Positions 13,788 through 21,290 of a DNA stretch of 25,240 bases are shown piece by piece. How positions within the stretch are numbered: the stretch's first letter is position 1; every line of letters begins with the position of its first letter. Origin of the DNA: a virus. Both the position numbers and the translations under genes were made by a program. A model generated the notes under the pieces. The model was not told where the DNA came from. It saw nothing but the letters and a program-made list of their open reading frames with translations, and did not search any database. The stretch spans positions 1 through 25,240 of the IMG/VR virus record IMGVR_UViG_3300049846_001767. The stretch is one strand, 5' to 3'.

Positions 13788-16625
13788 ATGGCTATGAATA
13801 TTGCTAAGTATGAGTTTGTTAATTCTGCATTCATCAAGACAATGGAAGTTCCATTGCGGAACACAATGCTAGAGGTTGTGTGTGGCAATCTCAATGTGCC
13901 TCATCAGTCTGTAATCATCGTTGAGCTAGCTGGTATTGCTCCCAAGGAATTACGCAATGGTGGCAAGGAAGGTAAGGCTGAGTTAGCCGAGAAGATGGAA
14001 GTATTGGCTTCCACGGCACAAGACATTGCTGATAATGGGATGTGTCTCAATGGAGTTCAATATTATCTGCTTCAAGCAACCAGTGGTGCTAAGACTTCTG
14101 CATCTATGTTGATGTCTTCTGATGTGCGTCTAGTCGAATACTTCAAGCTTCTCATGACTCATCCTAGTAAGTCCTATGAGCAATTGATGATGGGCTATCA
14201 ACTGCCATTGACTCCAAACAAAGCTCTTGTTACTGCTAAATTGCGTGTGTTGGTTGTGGAAGATGAGTTCAGTGGCTATCAAGTTCATGCTGGTTCCATT
14301 AATCAGTGTGTTGGTGCTGATGAGAATGGATTGCCTAAGTGGGAAGTTATCTCCACATGGGACGATGAGACTATCAAGCACTATGATACTCGTCAAGCTG
14401 TGGGTGGTGTTGGTGACTGTCACATCAAGATCTCTCAAGGACTTGCTGACTATCTCAGCACTAAGGTTACTGGCTTCAACTCAATGACTGGCTTGCCTGT
14501 TACTTTCTTGGATGGTGCAGAGCAAGGTTGTCAATTCAGGCTTTTAGTTGGTGAATCTGCAAGCATGGCTAAGGGTACATTTGTTGTGTCTCATGACATG
14601 GCAGAGGATTATCACGTGATTATTCCTAAGAGCTGCTTTAAGTTGGGCTATCCTAATTTGCCAACTCTTGATGGTGTGCTGACTATTACGTTAGGTGCAA
14701 CGATGCAAGCTGTTGATGGCAAGGCTGCATTTGGGAGTCAGTTTGCTCGTTCTATGAGTAAGTCAGTGCTAGAGGTTCGCAAGCCTTACATTGCAGAACA
14801 GATGATCAAGCTTAACCAAGCTGGTTCTTCCATTCAAGAAGCTGCTAAGTTCTTTAATGCTGAAGCTAACTCCAAGGTAGTCTGGTTTGAGGAAGATGAG
14901 GATGGGAATGAAGTTGAGAACTCTAGAGATGATTGGTTCTATAAAGCTATGAGTTCTATTGCAACTTCAGGACATTTGAATTGGGCTTTGAAAGACCCCA
15001 CCATCATTCAGCGCATTATCAGTTCCATTAGCAAACGCAAGATGAAGTTGGCTCTAGGTATGGGTTATGAGGGCAGAGTTCGTACTGCACTTCCTGACGA
15101 TACACTTCCACTTCATGTTATTAGTGCTTCTGATGCCCCTAAGCTCAGATGGCATGATGGTAAGTTCTATCAAGGCAAGAAGGAACTACCGCACAATGCT
15201 GTTGGTATGGTTGAGTCTTGTGGCGTTCAACACATTGGCTTGTTAGTGGTTAGGGGCAAGGCTCCAATCATGAATCATGCTGAACAGTGTTTAGCTGTGT
15301 TGACTCACCGTGCTGACGGCATTGGTTCGGGCTGTGAGTTCATGAGCCACCAATCAGCATCAGTTTGCACGATGGACTTTGATGGCGACCGCAATTCATC
15401 TCTAGTCTGGAAAGATGAGCGCGTGGTTAAAGATGAATATGATGAGAGCAAAGATTCCTATCTTGCAGCTATTAATCACTTTGTCAAGCTTCAGCGTCAT
15501 TGCCCTATTACTCCTGTAGTTAAGGAGAAGTCTAAGGTTAATCAGGATTGGGGTACTCTAACCCGTTTGGTCTATGAAAGCGCATTTGAGATGGGTTGTA
15601 GTGGCATTACCTCCATGTATTGTCAAGCGACTGAGGCTAGTGGGGTTAAGGGCTTTAATGCTAAGCTCCCTGCTATTGCAATCCTAACTGGTGCGACTCA
15701 ACTATACCTTGACTGTCAGAAGTATGCTCCCACTAACCCAGAGGAGTTAAAAGCAATCATTGATGGTGCTATGGAATACTATCAAGCATGGCAAACTGAC
15801 CAGCGCTCTAATGACTTGCGCTCTATGCCTTACATTCATCGTGGTCTATTCACAGAGAAGCTATCTGGCTTTGGTGAGAAGGCATTCATGAAGAAGGATG
15901 TTGGTACAATCGCTGCATGTGTGAACTATGTGAATAGCCTTCATGAAGTTCCAGCGTTGTTGGATGGCATGAAACCACTAACTCATCTTCGTGGTATCTG
16001 GGGTGATTACTCAGCCCACGATAAGCAAGTAGCTATCGACTTCAAGGCTTCCCTCAAAGCTTTTGATGCCTTGTGCAAAGAAGGTGATGCTGATACTAAG
16101 AAAGTATCGGCCCTTATTGACCAAGCTCGTAGTCAATGTGCTGAGTTTACCACTGCTCAGTTCAGCGCGTTCTGGGATTTGTCCTATTCCAAGGATAGAC
16201 TTATTGAAGTTGGTCAAGATGGCGCTGAATACATTCCCACAGCTACAAAGCCTTGGATGTTATTTACTCAGCGTATCCTCAATGACACCCCTGAGTTGGT
16301 TCTCAAGAAGGAACGTGTATTCTTTAAGAATGTTGATACTTCCGTCAAGACTTCCATGCTTGACGTGTTGCGTAAGCACTCATTTGAGACAACCGTTGAA
16401 GTTAGCCCTGAGTTTGTGCTGTTTAATGAGAAGAAGGGTGCTATTGAGATGTTCCCTGTTATTTCAATTAAGCGTGGTGTCGTCATTGGCTACGTTGGTA
16501 CTCACGTAGTCCCTGATGTATATAAGGTGCAAGTCATTTCTGCTACTGGCGTGGATCGCAAGAGTGGTGAGTCCATTGTCTATAGTTCATGCTTTGACAT
16601 GAGATTGATTGACATCGACTTCTAA
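13788..16625 (+). CDS. Single-chain double-psi beta-barrel RNA polymerase (YonO/QDE-1-like)
   Basis: 945-residue protein with signatures of the multisubunit/RdRP-type RNA polymerase superfamily in one chain. The metal-binding motif DFDGD is at 530-534 (CTMDFDGDRNSSLVW). Before it, VVRGKAPIMNHAEQ (487-500) resembles NRAPTLH of bacterial beta-prime and the R-x-P segment of eukaryotic RdRPs. After it, GITSMY (606-611) and ATQLYLDCQK (636-645) resemble 'LGxIxN' and 'AVDxPK' of QDE-1-type enzymes. The first barrel may lie near 245-320. Family members, such as YonO of SPbeta and the crAss-like phage enzyme, transcribe phage genes without host subunits. No membrane segments. GGAG/AAGGA precede ATG 13788, and a strong terminator follows. 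The role here is inferred. Confidence 0.85.
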   Translation: MAMNIAKYEFVNSAFIKTMEVPLRNTMLEVVCGNLNVPHQSVIIVELAGIAPKELRNGGKEGKAELAEKMEVLASTAQDIADNGMCLNGVQYYLLQATSGAKTSASMLMSSDVRLVEYFKLLMTHPSKSYEQLMMGYQLPLTPNKALVTAKLRVLVVEDEFSGYQVHAGSINQCVGADENGLPKWEVISTWDDETIKHYDTRQAVGGVGDCHIKISQGLADYLSTKVTGFNSMTGLPVTFLDGAEQGCQFRLLVGESASMAKGTFVVSHDMAEDYHVIIPKSCFKLGYPNLPTLDGVLTITLGATMQAVDGKAAFGSQFARSMSKSVLEVRKPYIAEQMIKLNQAGSSIQEAAKFFNAEANSKVVWFEEDEDGNEVENSRDDWFYKAMSSIATSGHLNWALKDPTIIQRIISSISKRKMKLALGMGYEGRVRTALPDDTLPLHVISASDAPKLRWHDGKFYQGKKELPHNAVGMVESCGVQHIGLLVVRGKAPIMNHAEQCLAVLTHRADGIGSGCEFMSHQSASVCTMDFDGDRNSSLVWKDERVVKDEYDESKDSYLAAINHFVKLQRHCPITPVVKEKSKVNQDWGTLTRLVYESAFEMGCSGITSMYCQATEASGVKGFNAKLPAIAILTGATQLYLDCQKYAPTNPEELKAIIDGAMEYYQAWQTDQRSNDLRSMPYIHRGLFTEKLSGFGEKAFMKKDVGTIAACVNYVNSLHEVPALLDGMKPLTHLRGIWGDYSAHDKQVAIDFKASLKAFDALCKEGDADTKKVSALIDQARSQCAEFTTAQFSAFWDLSYSKDRLIEVGQDGAEYIPTATKPWMLFTQRILNDTPELVLKKERVFFKNVDTSVKTSMLDVLRKHSFETTVEVSPEFVLFNEKKGAIEMFPVISIKRGVVIGYVGTHVVPDVYKVQVISATGVDRKSGESIVYSSCFDMRLIDIDF

Positions 16626-16632
16626 GGTTTAG

Positions 16633-16678
16633 GCTGTGTAGGTTAGGGGTTATCCTCTAGTCTACACAGCTTTTTTTT
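16633..16678 (+). terminator. Strong Rho-independent terminator of the polymerase gene
   Basis: GCTGTGTAG (16633-16641) and CTACACAGC (16662-16670) pair perfectly, a second AGGGG/CCTCT stem can form inside, and eight T follow. It starts seven bases after the polymerase stop codon and so ends the rightward cluster. Confidence 0.92.
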
Positions 16679-16705
16679 GCTTTGTTTTCTATGTTTGGAG
16701 ATAGG

Positions 16706-16763
16706 ACGCTACGCTAGTATTGATAGCTTGTCTGTCTACGCTTTAATGTATGACGCTACGCTA
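16706..16763. repeat. Two ACGCTACGCTA repeats
   Basis: Copies at 16706-16716 and 16753-16763 in the gap after the polymerase gene. The second extends to ACGCTACGCTATTAGATA (16753-16770), which recurs exactly at 25079-25096. A loose AACTCA...TGAGTT inverted repeat follows (about 16770-16802). Confidence 0.75.
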
Positions 16764-16803
16764 TTAGATAACTCAAGGGTTTTGATGCTTTTGCCTGAGT
16801 TGT

Positions 16804-16941
16804 ATGATAAAGCATCCTAAAGTTTACAGCGCTCACTTTTTGTGGATTTACTACTACAAAACTGGCAAGTATGTTCAATCTTTGTTTGTCTCATTGCCAT
16901 TTAGCTTGTTTGCTACAGTTCTATTCTGGTCTAAATGGTAA
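16804..16941 (+). CDS. Tiny membrane protein, 45 aa
   Basis: MIKHPKVYSAHFLWIYYYKT, then KYVQSLFVSLPFSLFATVLF and a basic end (WSKW). One hydrophobic helix (about 24-41) between basic flanks predicts a single-pass inner-membrane peptide. It fills a gap between terminator and next gene. No good ribosome-binding site. Holin-sized, but without lysis genes beside it that idea is weak. The truncated gene at the right end of the window encodes a similarly Trp/Phe-rich peptide. Confidence 0.45.
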   Translation: MIKHPKVYSAHFLWIYYYKTGKYVQSLFVSLPFSLFATVLFWSKW

Positions 16942-16993
16942 ATGACGCTATTCATTCCTACGGGAGTGGATAGTTGTTAATGGAGAGTTTGCT

Positions 16994-17260
16994 ATGAAAT
17001 CAATTATCACAAAAGCAGATAGAGAAAACGCAACCTCTCTCTATGGTGGATGCTCACATGGTAGAACATTCCTTGGAGAACGGTTTGCAAAAGACAAATG
17101 GTTCTTTAATAGAACTGACGAGTCAGTGGTTCTTTATGAATCTTATCGTGCCAACTGGGGGATGACAGATGAAATTGTTTGCCCCCCACAACATAAAATT
17201 ATTCAAAACAGTTTAGACGACTCTGAGTCGTCAGCACATTATTTCGTTTGCCCAATCTAA
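16994..17260 (+). CDS. Small hypothetical protein, 88 aa
   Basis: Soluble, aromatic-rich protein (HGRTFLGERFAKDKWFFNRT near residues 22-41) with Cys residues at 20, 63 and 86. No motif recognised; the scattered Cys do not make a clear zinc site. GGAG at 16982-16985 is well placed before ATG 16994. It is followed by two successive hairpins, the second a clear terminator, so it is a separate transcription unit or the end of one. Confidence 0.65.
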   Translation: MKSIITKADRENATSLYGGCSHGRTFLGERFAKDKWFFNRTDESVVLYESYRANWGMTDEIVCPPQHKIIQNSLDDSESSAHYFVCPI

Positions 17261-17265
17261 TTTCA

Positions 17266-17304
17266 TTACCCAATACTTAGCCATAGTGCTACGCTATTGG
17301 GTAA
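17266..17304 (+). other. Hairpin carrying a GCTACGCTA repeat
   Basis: TTACCCAATA (17266-17275) pairs perfectly with TATTGGGTAA (17295-17304), 10 pairs with a 19-base loop. The loop and 3' arm hold GTGCTACGCTAT, one of the interspersed repeats. No T run follows. It sits directly after the stop codon. Confidence 0.6.
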
Positions 17305-17324
17305 TCTCCAAATAGAAACGAGTT

Positions 17325-17367
17325 AGACCTAGGACATCACCACTACACGATGTCTTAGGTCTTTTTT
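17325..17367 (+). terminator. Rho-independent terminator after 16994 gene
   Basis: AGACCTAGGACATC (17325-17338) and GATGTCTTAGGTCT (17349-17362) form 14 pairs with one G-U, loop of ten bases, then TTTTTT. The near-symmetric stem could also stop leftward transcripts, though the A tract needed on the other side is poor. Confidence 0.92.
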
Positions 17368-17453
17368 CTAGAGCGCCCCTTGGGAGATGAAAGTTTAGGT
17401 TCATGACACATAACTCAGAAATGACGTTGTAGGGGCTATGCAATATCAAGCCA

Positions 17454-17927
17454 CTACGACTGGCTTTTATCAGATGCTAAATAATCAAGAATAGTTCCGT
17501 GTTCTTGGATTAAGTCATACACATCTAAGGGTTGTAAGTCCGAAAGCATAGCTATCAATTTGCAATGGCGAATTCTGTCTAGAAGTAAAGCTTTCTCCTT
17601 TTGCTTGGCTTTAACGATCTTCTTGAGATTGTCACTTAATTCAGCTATCTCATCTTCTGACCATGTAGGAGTATCCAGTAGATTAATGTGTCTTACTGCT
17701 ATCCTTTCAGCCAAGTAGCCAGCTCTAGACGCTATGGCGTGATACCAGAAGTTAGACAATGAGCTATTGCAATCATTACAAGCTGGTACGACATTAACAG
17801 CATTACTCATTGTGTAATCAGATGGTTTGCGCTTTTTATTGGTGTGAGATACAGGAATTACATGGTCTAGACATTGTGCTGGCAGACCGCAGTAAGTGCA
17901 GAAGAGTTTAGTGTTGAGTTTTGCCAT
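17454..17927 (-). CDS. HNH endonuclease, 157 aa
   Basis: Zinc-stabilised HNH nuclease domain in the first 60 residues: CTYC (10-13), the catalytic DHVIP (D21, H22), then N45 and CNDCN (C50, C53, N54). This is the McrA/phage HNH layout. The remainder is helical and Lys-rich (LKKIVKAKQKEKALLLDRIR), possibly a DNA-contacting or dimer region. HNH proteins near phage packaging or replication genes may assist terminase cleavage or be free-standing homing nucleases; the sequence does not choose. It lies at the end of the leftward group 17454-18797. Confidence 0.85.
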   Translation of the reverse strand: MAKLNTKLFCTYCGLPAQCLDHVIPVSHTNKKRKPSDYTMSNAVNVVPACNDCNSSLSNFWYHAIASRAGYLAERIAVRHINLLDTPTWSEDEIAELSDNLKKIVKAKQKEKALLLDRIRHCKLIAMLSDLQPLDVYDLIQEHGTILDYLASDKSQS

Positions 17928-18001
17928 CTTAAAACCTTTGTTTTGAATATAAATTTACTACCTAATCCAATTCACCCCTACTTTGCCTTAGCGACCCAAA
18001 A

Positions 18002-18607
18002 CTACCCCTCTGCGTTAATGTTTGTGTAGGCTACTGAGTTGACAATCCTTTCCATGAGGACAAGGGCTTGGTTGATGAGGGTAGCATTCGACTCAAGCCT
18101 AGAGATAATTTCTTGCCTGAACTCATGAAGGATAGCAAGTTCAGTGTTGTGGGACTCGGAATACTCCTTAAGCTCGTAAAGAATAGCGGTCTGGGATTGC
18201 TGTGTTTCGCCAAGGAACTTAATGGACTCGGTGAGTACGCCTATAGTTTCGATAAGGCTAGAGGTCTGCTCGCTGTTGACCTCGGCTTGGTTAAGGGTTT
18301 TGGCTATGAAGGTGTTGAGCAATTGTCCTGTCGCTGCCACTGAGGATTCTTGCTGTGAGAGTAGGGAGCCAAATACACGACCTTCTAGCTCTAGTCCTTG
18401 CTGCCCCTCCTTGAGCTTTAGCGCACGGTCTTCCATAGCCGCCTTGAGTTGGTAGTCAGCATAGGCTTTTAGTATTGCAAGTAAAGCCGCTAGTCCAACA
18501 CCATATTGTCCTACCACAGACCAGAAAGGATCGGGTTGAGATGTCTGATTATTTACTGGTATTGGCTGTATTTGTTGAATCGATTGAGCCATGATTGGGT
18601 TGGACAT
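18002..18607 (-). CDS. Membrane-anchored coiled-coil protein, 201 aa
   Basis: After a Gln/Pro-rich N-terminus comes one hydrophobic helix (about 29-48: WSVVGQYGVGLAALLAIL). A long charged coiled coil follows to about residue 190 (for example LKLKEGQQGLELEGRVFGSL). The start may be ATG 18607 or the in-frame ATG 18592 (MAQSIQQIQ). Its 5' end overlaps the upstream gene by 59 bases in another frame. Anchor-plus-coiled-coil is the plan of i-spanins and of some holin-associated or envelope proteins, but no lysin is in the window. Unknown. Confidence 0.65.
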   Translation of the reverse strand: MSNPIMAQSIQQIQPIPVNNQTSQPDPFWSVVGQYGVGLAALLAILKAYADYQLKAAMEDRALKLKEGQQGLELEGRVFGSLLSQQESSVAATGQLLNTFIAKTLNQAEVNSEQTSSLIETIGVLTESIKFLGETQQSQTAILYELKEYSESHNTELAILHEFRQEIISRLESNATLINQALVLMERIVNSVAYTNINAEG

Positions 18608-18797
18608 TGGTAGGAACAGCTAGATTCAGCCTAATTGTAGCAAGTTCGGCTCTTAAGTTTTCAATTTCTTGAGTTTGCACTTGAATTTGAACTTGATGAG
18701 CTATTCCCACCAATGCTAAAGCTGCGGGTATTGCTGTTGATACCAAGAAAGAGGCAAGTTCGTAACGACGACGAAAGTGGGGACGGTTGTTGGGCAT
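18549..18797 (-). CDS. Small membrane protein with coiled coil, 82 aa
   Basis: ATG 18797 (MPNNRPHFRRRYELASFL) is chosen instead of a TTG 51 bases upstream. A basic N-terminus precedes a hydrophobic helix (about 14-34), then a heptad region (QVQTQEIENLRAELATIRLN) and a polar Thr/Asn tail. It overlaps the next gene by 59 bases, so that stretch codes for two proteins. Both proteins of the pair have one membrane helix and a coiled coil, hinting that they work together. No Shine-Dalgarno sequence. Confidence 0.55.
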   Translation of the reverse strand: MPNNRPHFRRRYELASFLVSTAIPAALALVGIAHQVQIQVQTQEIENLRAELATIRLNLAVPTNVQPNHGSIDSTNTANTSK

Positions 18798-18867
18798 TGA
18801 TTTAATTGGGTTTTGTTTTATCTTAGCTCCTATGCAATTACATTGCAATTAAGGAAATACTCGTTTA

Positions 18868-19048
18868 ATGCGTAGAAACTATGCGTATATGCGTAGAAAC
18901 TATAATTTAGTTTCTACGCATCATAAACGCTTGCTAGTAAAGGGTTTCAAGACAAATGCGTAGATGCGTACCCTATCTCTACACTTCTATGTGCGCGAGG
19001 AAGCTCCATTATATATATAAAAGAATAGAAAGAGGGTAAAATACGCAT
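18868..19048. other. Iteron-like repeat cluster, candidate replication origin
   Basis: ATGCGTAGAAACTAT is repeated directly at 18868-18882 and 18889-18903, a 21-base period (two helical turns). TAGTTTCTACGCAT (18908-18921) is the exact inverse of the second copy, making a 14-bp stem around TAATT. The core ATGCGTA recurs at 18881, 18956 and 18964, and inverted at 19042-19048, seven copies in 181 bases. An A+T-rich stretch (19009-19043) lies beside it and the primase-helicase gene ends 14 bases further on. Origin iterons are the best reading. An operator array controlling the leftward genes at 18797 is the main alternative. Confidence 0.6.
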
Positions 19049-19061
19049 CATATACGCGCAT

Positions 19062-21068
19062 TTAACCTTGCTTAAACCACACAGACTTGTTTCTGTGTAA
19101 GGCTTTTGAGCATTGTCCCCTAGTAAAGCCATTTGCTTTGAGGATTGACCTAATCTCCGCACCTATTCCTTGTGGAGGTTTGTTGCTAAACACGGTAGAG
19201 ATGATTTCAGGTACATAGACATAACCTTGACCTGACTCTAGGTAAGCGTTTACGGCTGGCATAACAATATTTTCGTAGTCAGAATCATTAACGTATTGCC
19301 TATTGTTAGCCGTTGTTATCTTGATCAATTCATCAAAAGAGCCAAGAGTTCTAGACTCACAAACTGATTGATAAGCACTAGCCCAAATAGCGTCAACATC
19401 ATTCTTTAGTTGTGCGATATTGACTTTGCTAGGAATAGTGCAGACCATCCATCTACGCTGGGAATAGCTATCAGAAAGAAACTGGTAGTCGGTAGTAGTA
19501 CCACCTATAACAAACGAGCATGGAGATTGTTTATGTTTTTCTCCATACATAATGTTTTGAGTGAGATGGTTTTTGGTAATAAACTCATTGACTTTATCTC
19601 TATTTTTAGGATTAAGAACTGGTAGCATTTCATCCCATAAACAAAGCCAATTCTTTGCCAGTCCAGCGCCTTGATGGGGGTCTCCAAAGCTAGACATATA
19701 GTGTATCCAGCGCTGGAATAGTGTGTTAAAGGTAGCAGTTTTACCACATCCAGATTCGCCAATTAGCACTAGAACAAATGGAAATACAACTGGGTCTATC
19801 TGTGGTAATTGTCGTAGTACAGCAGCACGAAGAAACATTTCTACATACCTATCTTCTTGCTCAGTGCCATTCCAATACTTGCTAGCAATATTGGTGTGAC
19901 TTATGGTGCTACGCAATGGGCAGGATTTAATGTAATCAATGATTGGGTTAAACTGGTTTTGTTTAGCTACAGCGTCAACAACAGCCTTCTCCTTAAAGCG
20001 TGGCAAGTCCTGATGATTGTATTCAACATGAATTACAGCATCATTGATACCTACCTCTAGACCATTAAGGACATAAGTATTAGATAGTGAGTTATATCTA
20101 AGTGAATCTCCAAGGAAGGACGACGCTGAATCCACGGCTCTACGGAAAGCGCTTGTGTTGTTAGGTATGTCGGGATTGGATTCAATGAATACTCCTTTAG
20201 GCTTAGCCCCTCTCCAACCACCAAAGTTGTAGGCATAGTACCAAAGCGTGCCAATACCAACTCCACTGCCTTTAAAGCTGTCCCACTTCTCCTCAAAGTT
20301 AGTATTAATAGCTTTAGATGACTGATTAGACCATCTAATCCATTCAGGTAGTAATGATGGTGATATAGCTTTAAGTGCCATACCTACCTTCACCCATGAG
20401 TGGTACTCATCTGCTACTGATGCCCCCATGTGTTTAAGGTATTCAATAGCAGCACTCACATCATCTTTAGGATTGTGCAGTGTTTGCGCAGTCGGAATCG
20501 CCAATAAGGATGTGAATACTTCTAGGGGGTAGGACTCACCACTACTATTAATGATTGTTGCAATCTCACCAGTGTCAGGGTGTACTGAACCAGCCAATCT
20601 CATTACACGCCCAGGGTTATGTAATGATGGATCTGACTTGAGGTGGTGGATGAATCCTTGCTGTAGAGACCGCCATTGTTCAGGGGTACATGGTTCGTCA
20701 AGGAGATAATAAGTGTGTACTGACTTTCCACCTGTATCAACTTGGAGCGTTGGTGTAGGCAACCCGAATGACTGCCAAATGACAAGAGACTCGTGTTTGC
20801 AGATATCGTCATGCTCGTAAAACAGAACTTGGCAAGTTTTGACATTTTCATTTTTATACTCACGGTTAACGCAGAAGTATATAGAACGACCTTCTTCTTC
20901 AGCTCTAGTGATAGCATCAATGGGTAGCAACGGCATTGTCCCTTTTGCCTTACGTGGCGATAGCTTCTTGTCAGGTTTAGCATATAGCCCTAGCTTTACC
21001 TCCTCGCCATACTCAAAGCCTAGTGCCGACAGTTGAGTTAAAGCTTCTTGAACAGTAGTCTTATCCAT
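19062..21068 (-). CDS. Replication protein: primase fused to superfamily 3/VirE-type helicase
   Basis: 668 residues. The N-terminal part resembles archaeo-eukaryotic primases: acidic FYEHDD (83-88), DTGGKSVHTYYLL (111-123) and GRVMRLAGS (153-161). A PriCT-like helical linker follows (about 204-282: YHSWVKVGMALKAISPSLLP). The C-terminal ATPase has Walker A GESGCGKT (437-444), Walker B LCLWDE (475-480), a sensor-like GGTTT (522-526) and arginine-finger candidates QRRW (537-540), as in virulence-associated E/D5-like helicases. It should open the origin, unwind DNA and make primers. The start ATG 21068 overlaps the end of the small upstream gene by 8 bases. The iteron-like cluster lies just downstream. 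Confidence 0.85.
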   Translation of the reverse strand: MDKTTVQEALTQLSALGFEYGEEVKLGLYAKPDKKLSPRKAKGTMPLLPIDAITRAEEEGRSIYFCVNREYKNENVKTCQVLFYEHDDICKHESLVIWQSFGLPTPTLQVDTGGKSVHTYYLLDEPCTPEQWRSLQQGFIHHLKSDPSLHNPGRVMRLAGSVHPDTGEIATIINSSGESYPLEVFTSLLAIPTAQTLHNPKDDVSAAIEYLKHMGASVADEYHSWVKVGMALKAISPSLLPEWIRWSNQSSKAINTNFEEKWDSFKGSGVGIGTLWYYAYNFGGWRGAKPKGVFIESNPDIPNNTSAFRRAVDSASSFLGDSLRYNSLSNTYVLNGLEVGINDAVIHVEYNHQDLPRFKEKAVVDAVAKQNQFNPIIDYIKSCPLRSTISHTNIASKYWNGTEQEDRYVEMFLRAAVLRQLPQIDPVVFPFVLVLIGESGCGKTATFNTLFQRWIHYMSSFGDPHQGAGLAKNWLCLWDEMLPVLNPKNRDKVNEFITKNHLTQNIMYGEKHKQSPCSFVIGGTTTDYQFLSDSYSQRRWMVCTIPSKVNIAQLKNDVDAIWASAYQSVCESRTLGSFDELIKITTANNRQYVNDSDYENIVMPAVNAYLESGQGYVYVPEIISTVFSNKPPQGIGAEIRSILKANGFTRGQCSKALHRNKSVWFKQG

Positions 21069-21213
21069 TACTGCCAGCCCCCAACCTAGTCATGAACTCA
21101 TTAGCCACTTGGCTCTGAGTCTCTTTGACCGATGCGTTATACCTTTCAATCATCAAGCGCACTACGGGTATAAGCGGCTCTGGGATTCGTATAGCAGGAT
21201 TTCCCTTACTCAT
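21061..21213 (-). CDS. Tiny basic protein before the primase, 50 aa
   Basis: MSKGNPAIRIPEPLIPVVRL, then helical MIERYNASVKETQSQVANEF. A short strand (AIRIP) followed by two helices is the plan of ribbon-helix-helix DNA-binding proteins, which often regulate replication or partition genes. That is an inference from layout. Its stop overlaps the primase start (ATGGATAA), so the two are co-translated. AAGG lies close before ATG 21213. Too short for routine gene finding but well supported by coupling. Confidence 0.6.
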   Translation of the reverse strand: MSKGNPAIRIPEPLIPVVRLMIERYNASVKETQSQVANEFMTRLGAGSNG

Positions 21214-21253
21214 AGCCTTTCTGTTACAATGTTGTTGCACTAGTGTAGCACGG

Positions 21254-21264
21254 GCGCTACGCTA
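21254..21264. repeat. GCGCTACGCTA repeat in a divergent promoter region
   Basis: Copy of the interspersed repeat between the leftward gene starting at 21213 and the rightward gene at 21291. An 8-bp palindrome CACTAGTG (21238-21245) lies beside it. Confidence 0.7.
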
Positions 21265-21273
21265 TAGAAGAGA

Positions 21274-21287
21274 TAATTAGCTAATTA
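21274..21287. promoter_or_regulatory. 14-bp perfect palindrome TAATTAGCTAATTA
   Basis: Ends three bases before ATG 21291 of the DNA-binding protein gene. A symmetric site at that spot would block transcription or ribosome access if bound, so autoregulation by the 21291 product is a natural guess. Confidence 0.5.
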
Positions 21288-21290
21288 AAT

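Noticed and set aside
14130-14438. 102-residue leftward frame opposite the polymerase gene
   Set aside because: Antisense shadow with no domain and no neighbouring gene on that strand.
16063-16509. 148-residue rightward frame inside the polymerase gene
   Set aside because: Shadow frame. Leu/Cys/Ser-rich composition, and the main frame has conserved motifs throughout.
13788-16625. T7-like RNA polymerase or host beta-prime subunit
   Set aside because: No T7-family motifs. Too short and too divergent for beta-prime, which cyanobacteria split into gamma and beta-prime; only the catalytic segment agrees.
17454-17927. HNH nuclease as an intron-borne homing enzyme
   Set aside because: It lies in its own frame between complete genes; no split gene or intron structure was seen beside it.
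18868-18921. CRISPR array
   Set aside because: Only two direct long copies, six-base spacing and an inverted copy; no unique spacers of CRISPR length.
18889-18921. Rho-independent terminator for the primase gene
   Set aside because: A 14-bp stem exists, but no T run follows on either strand, and the stem halves belong to the repeated array.
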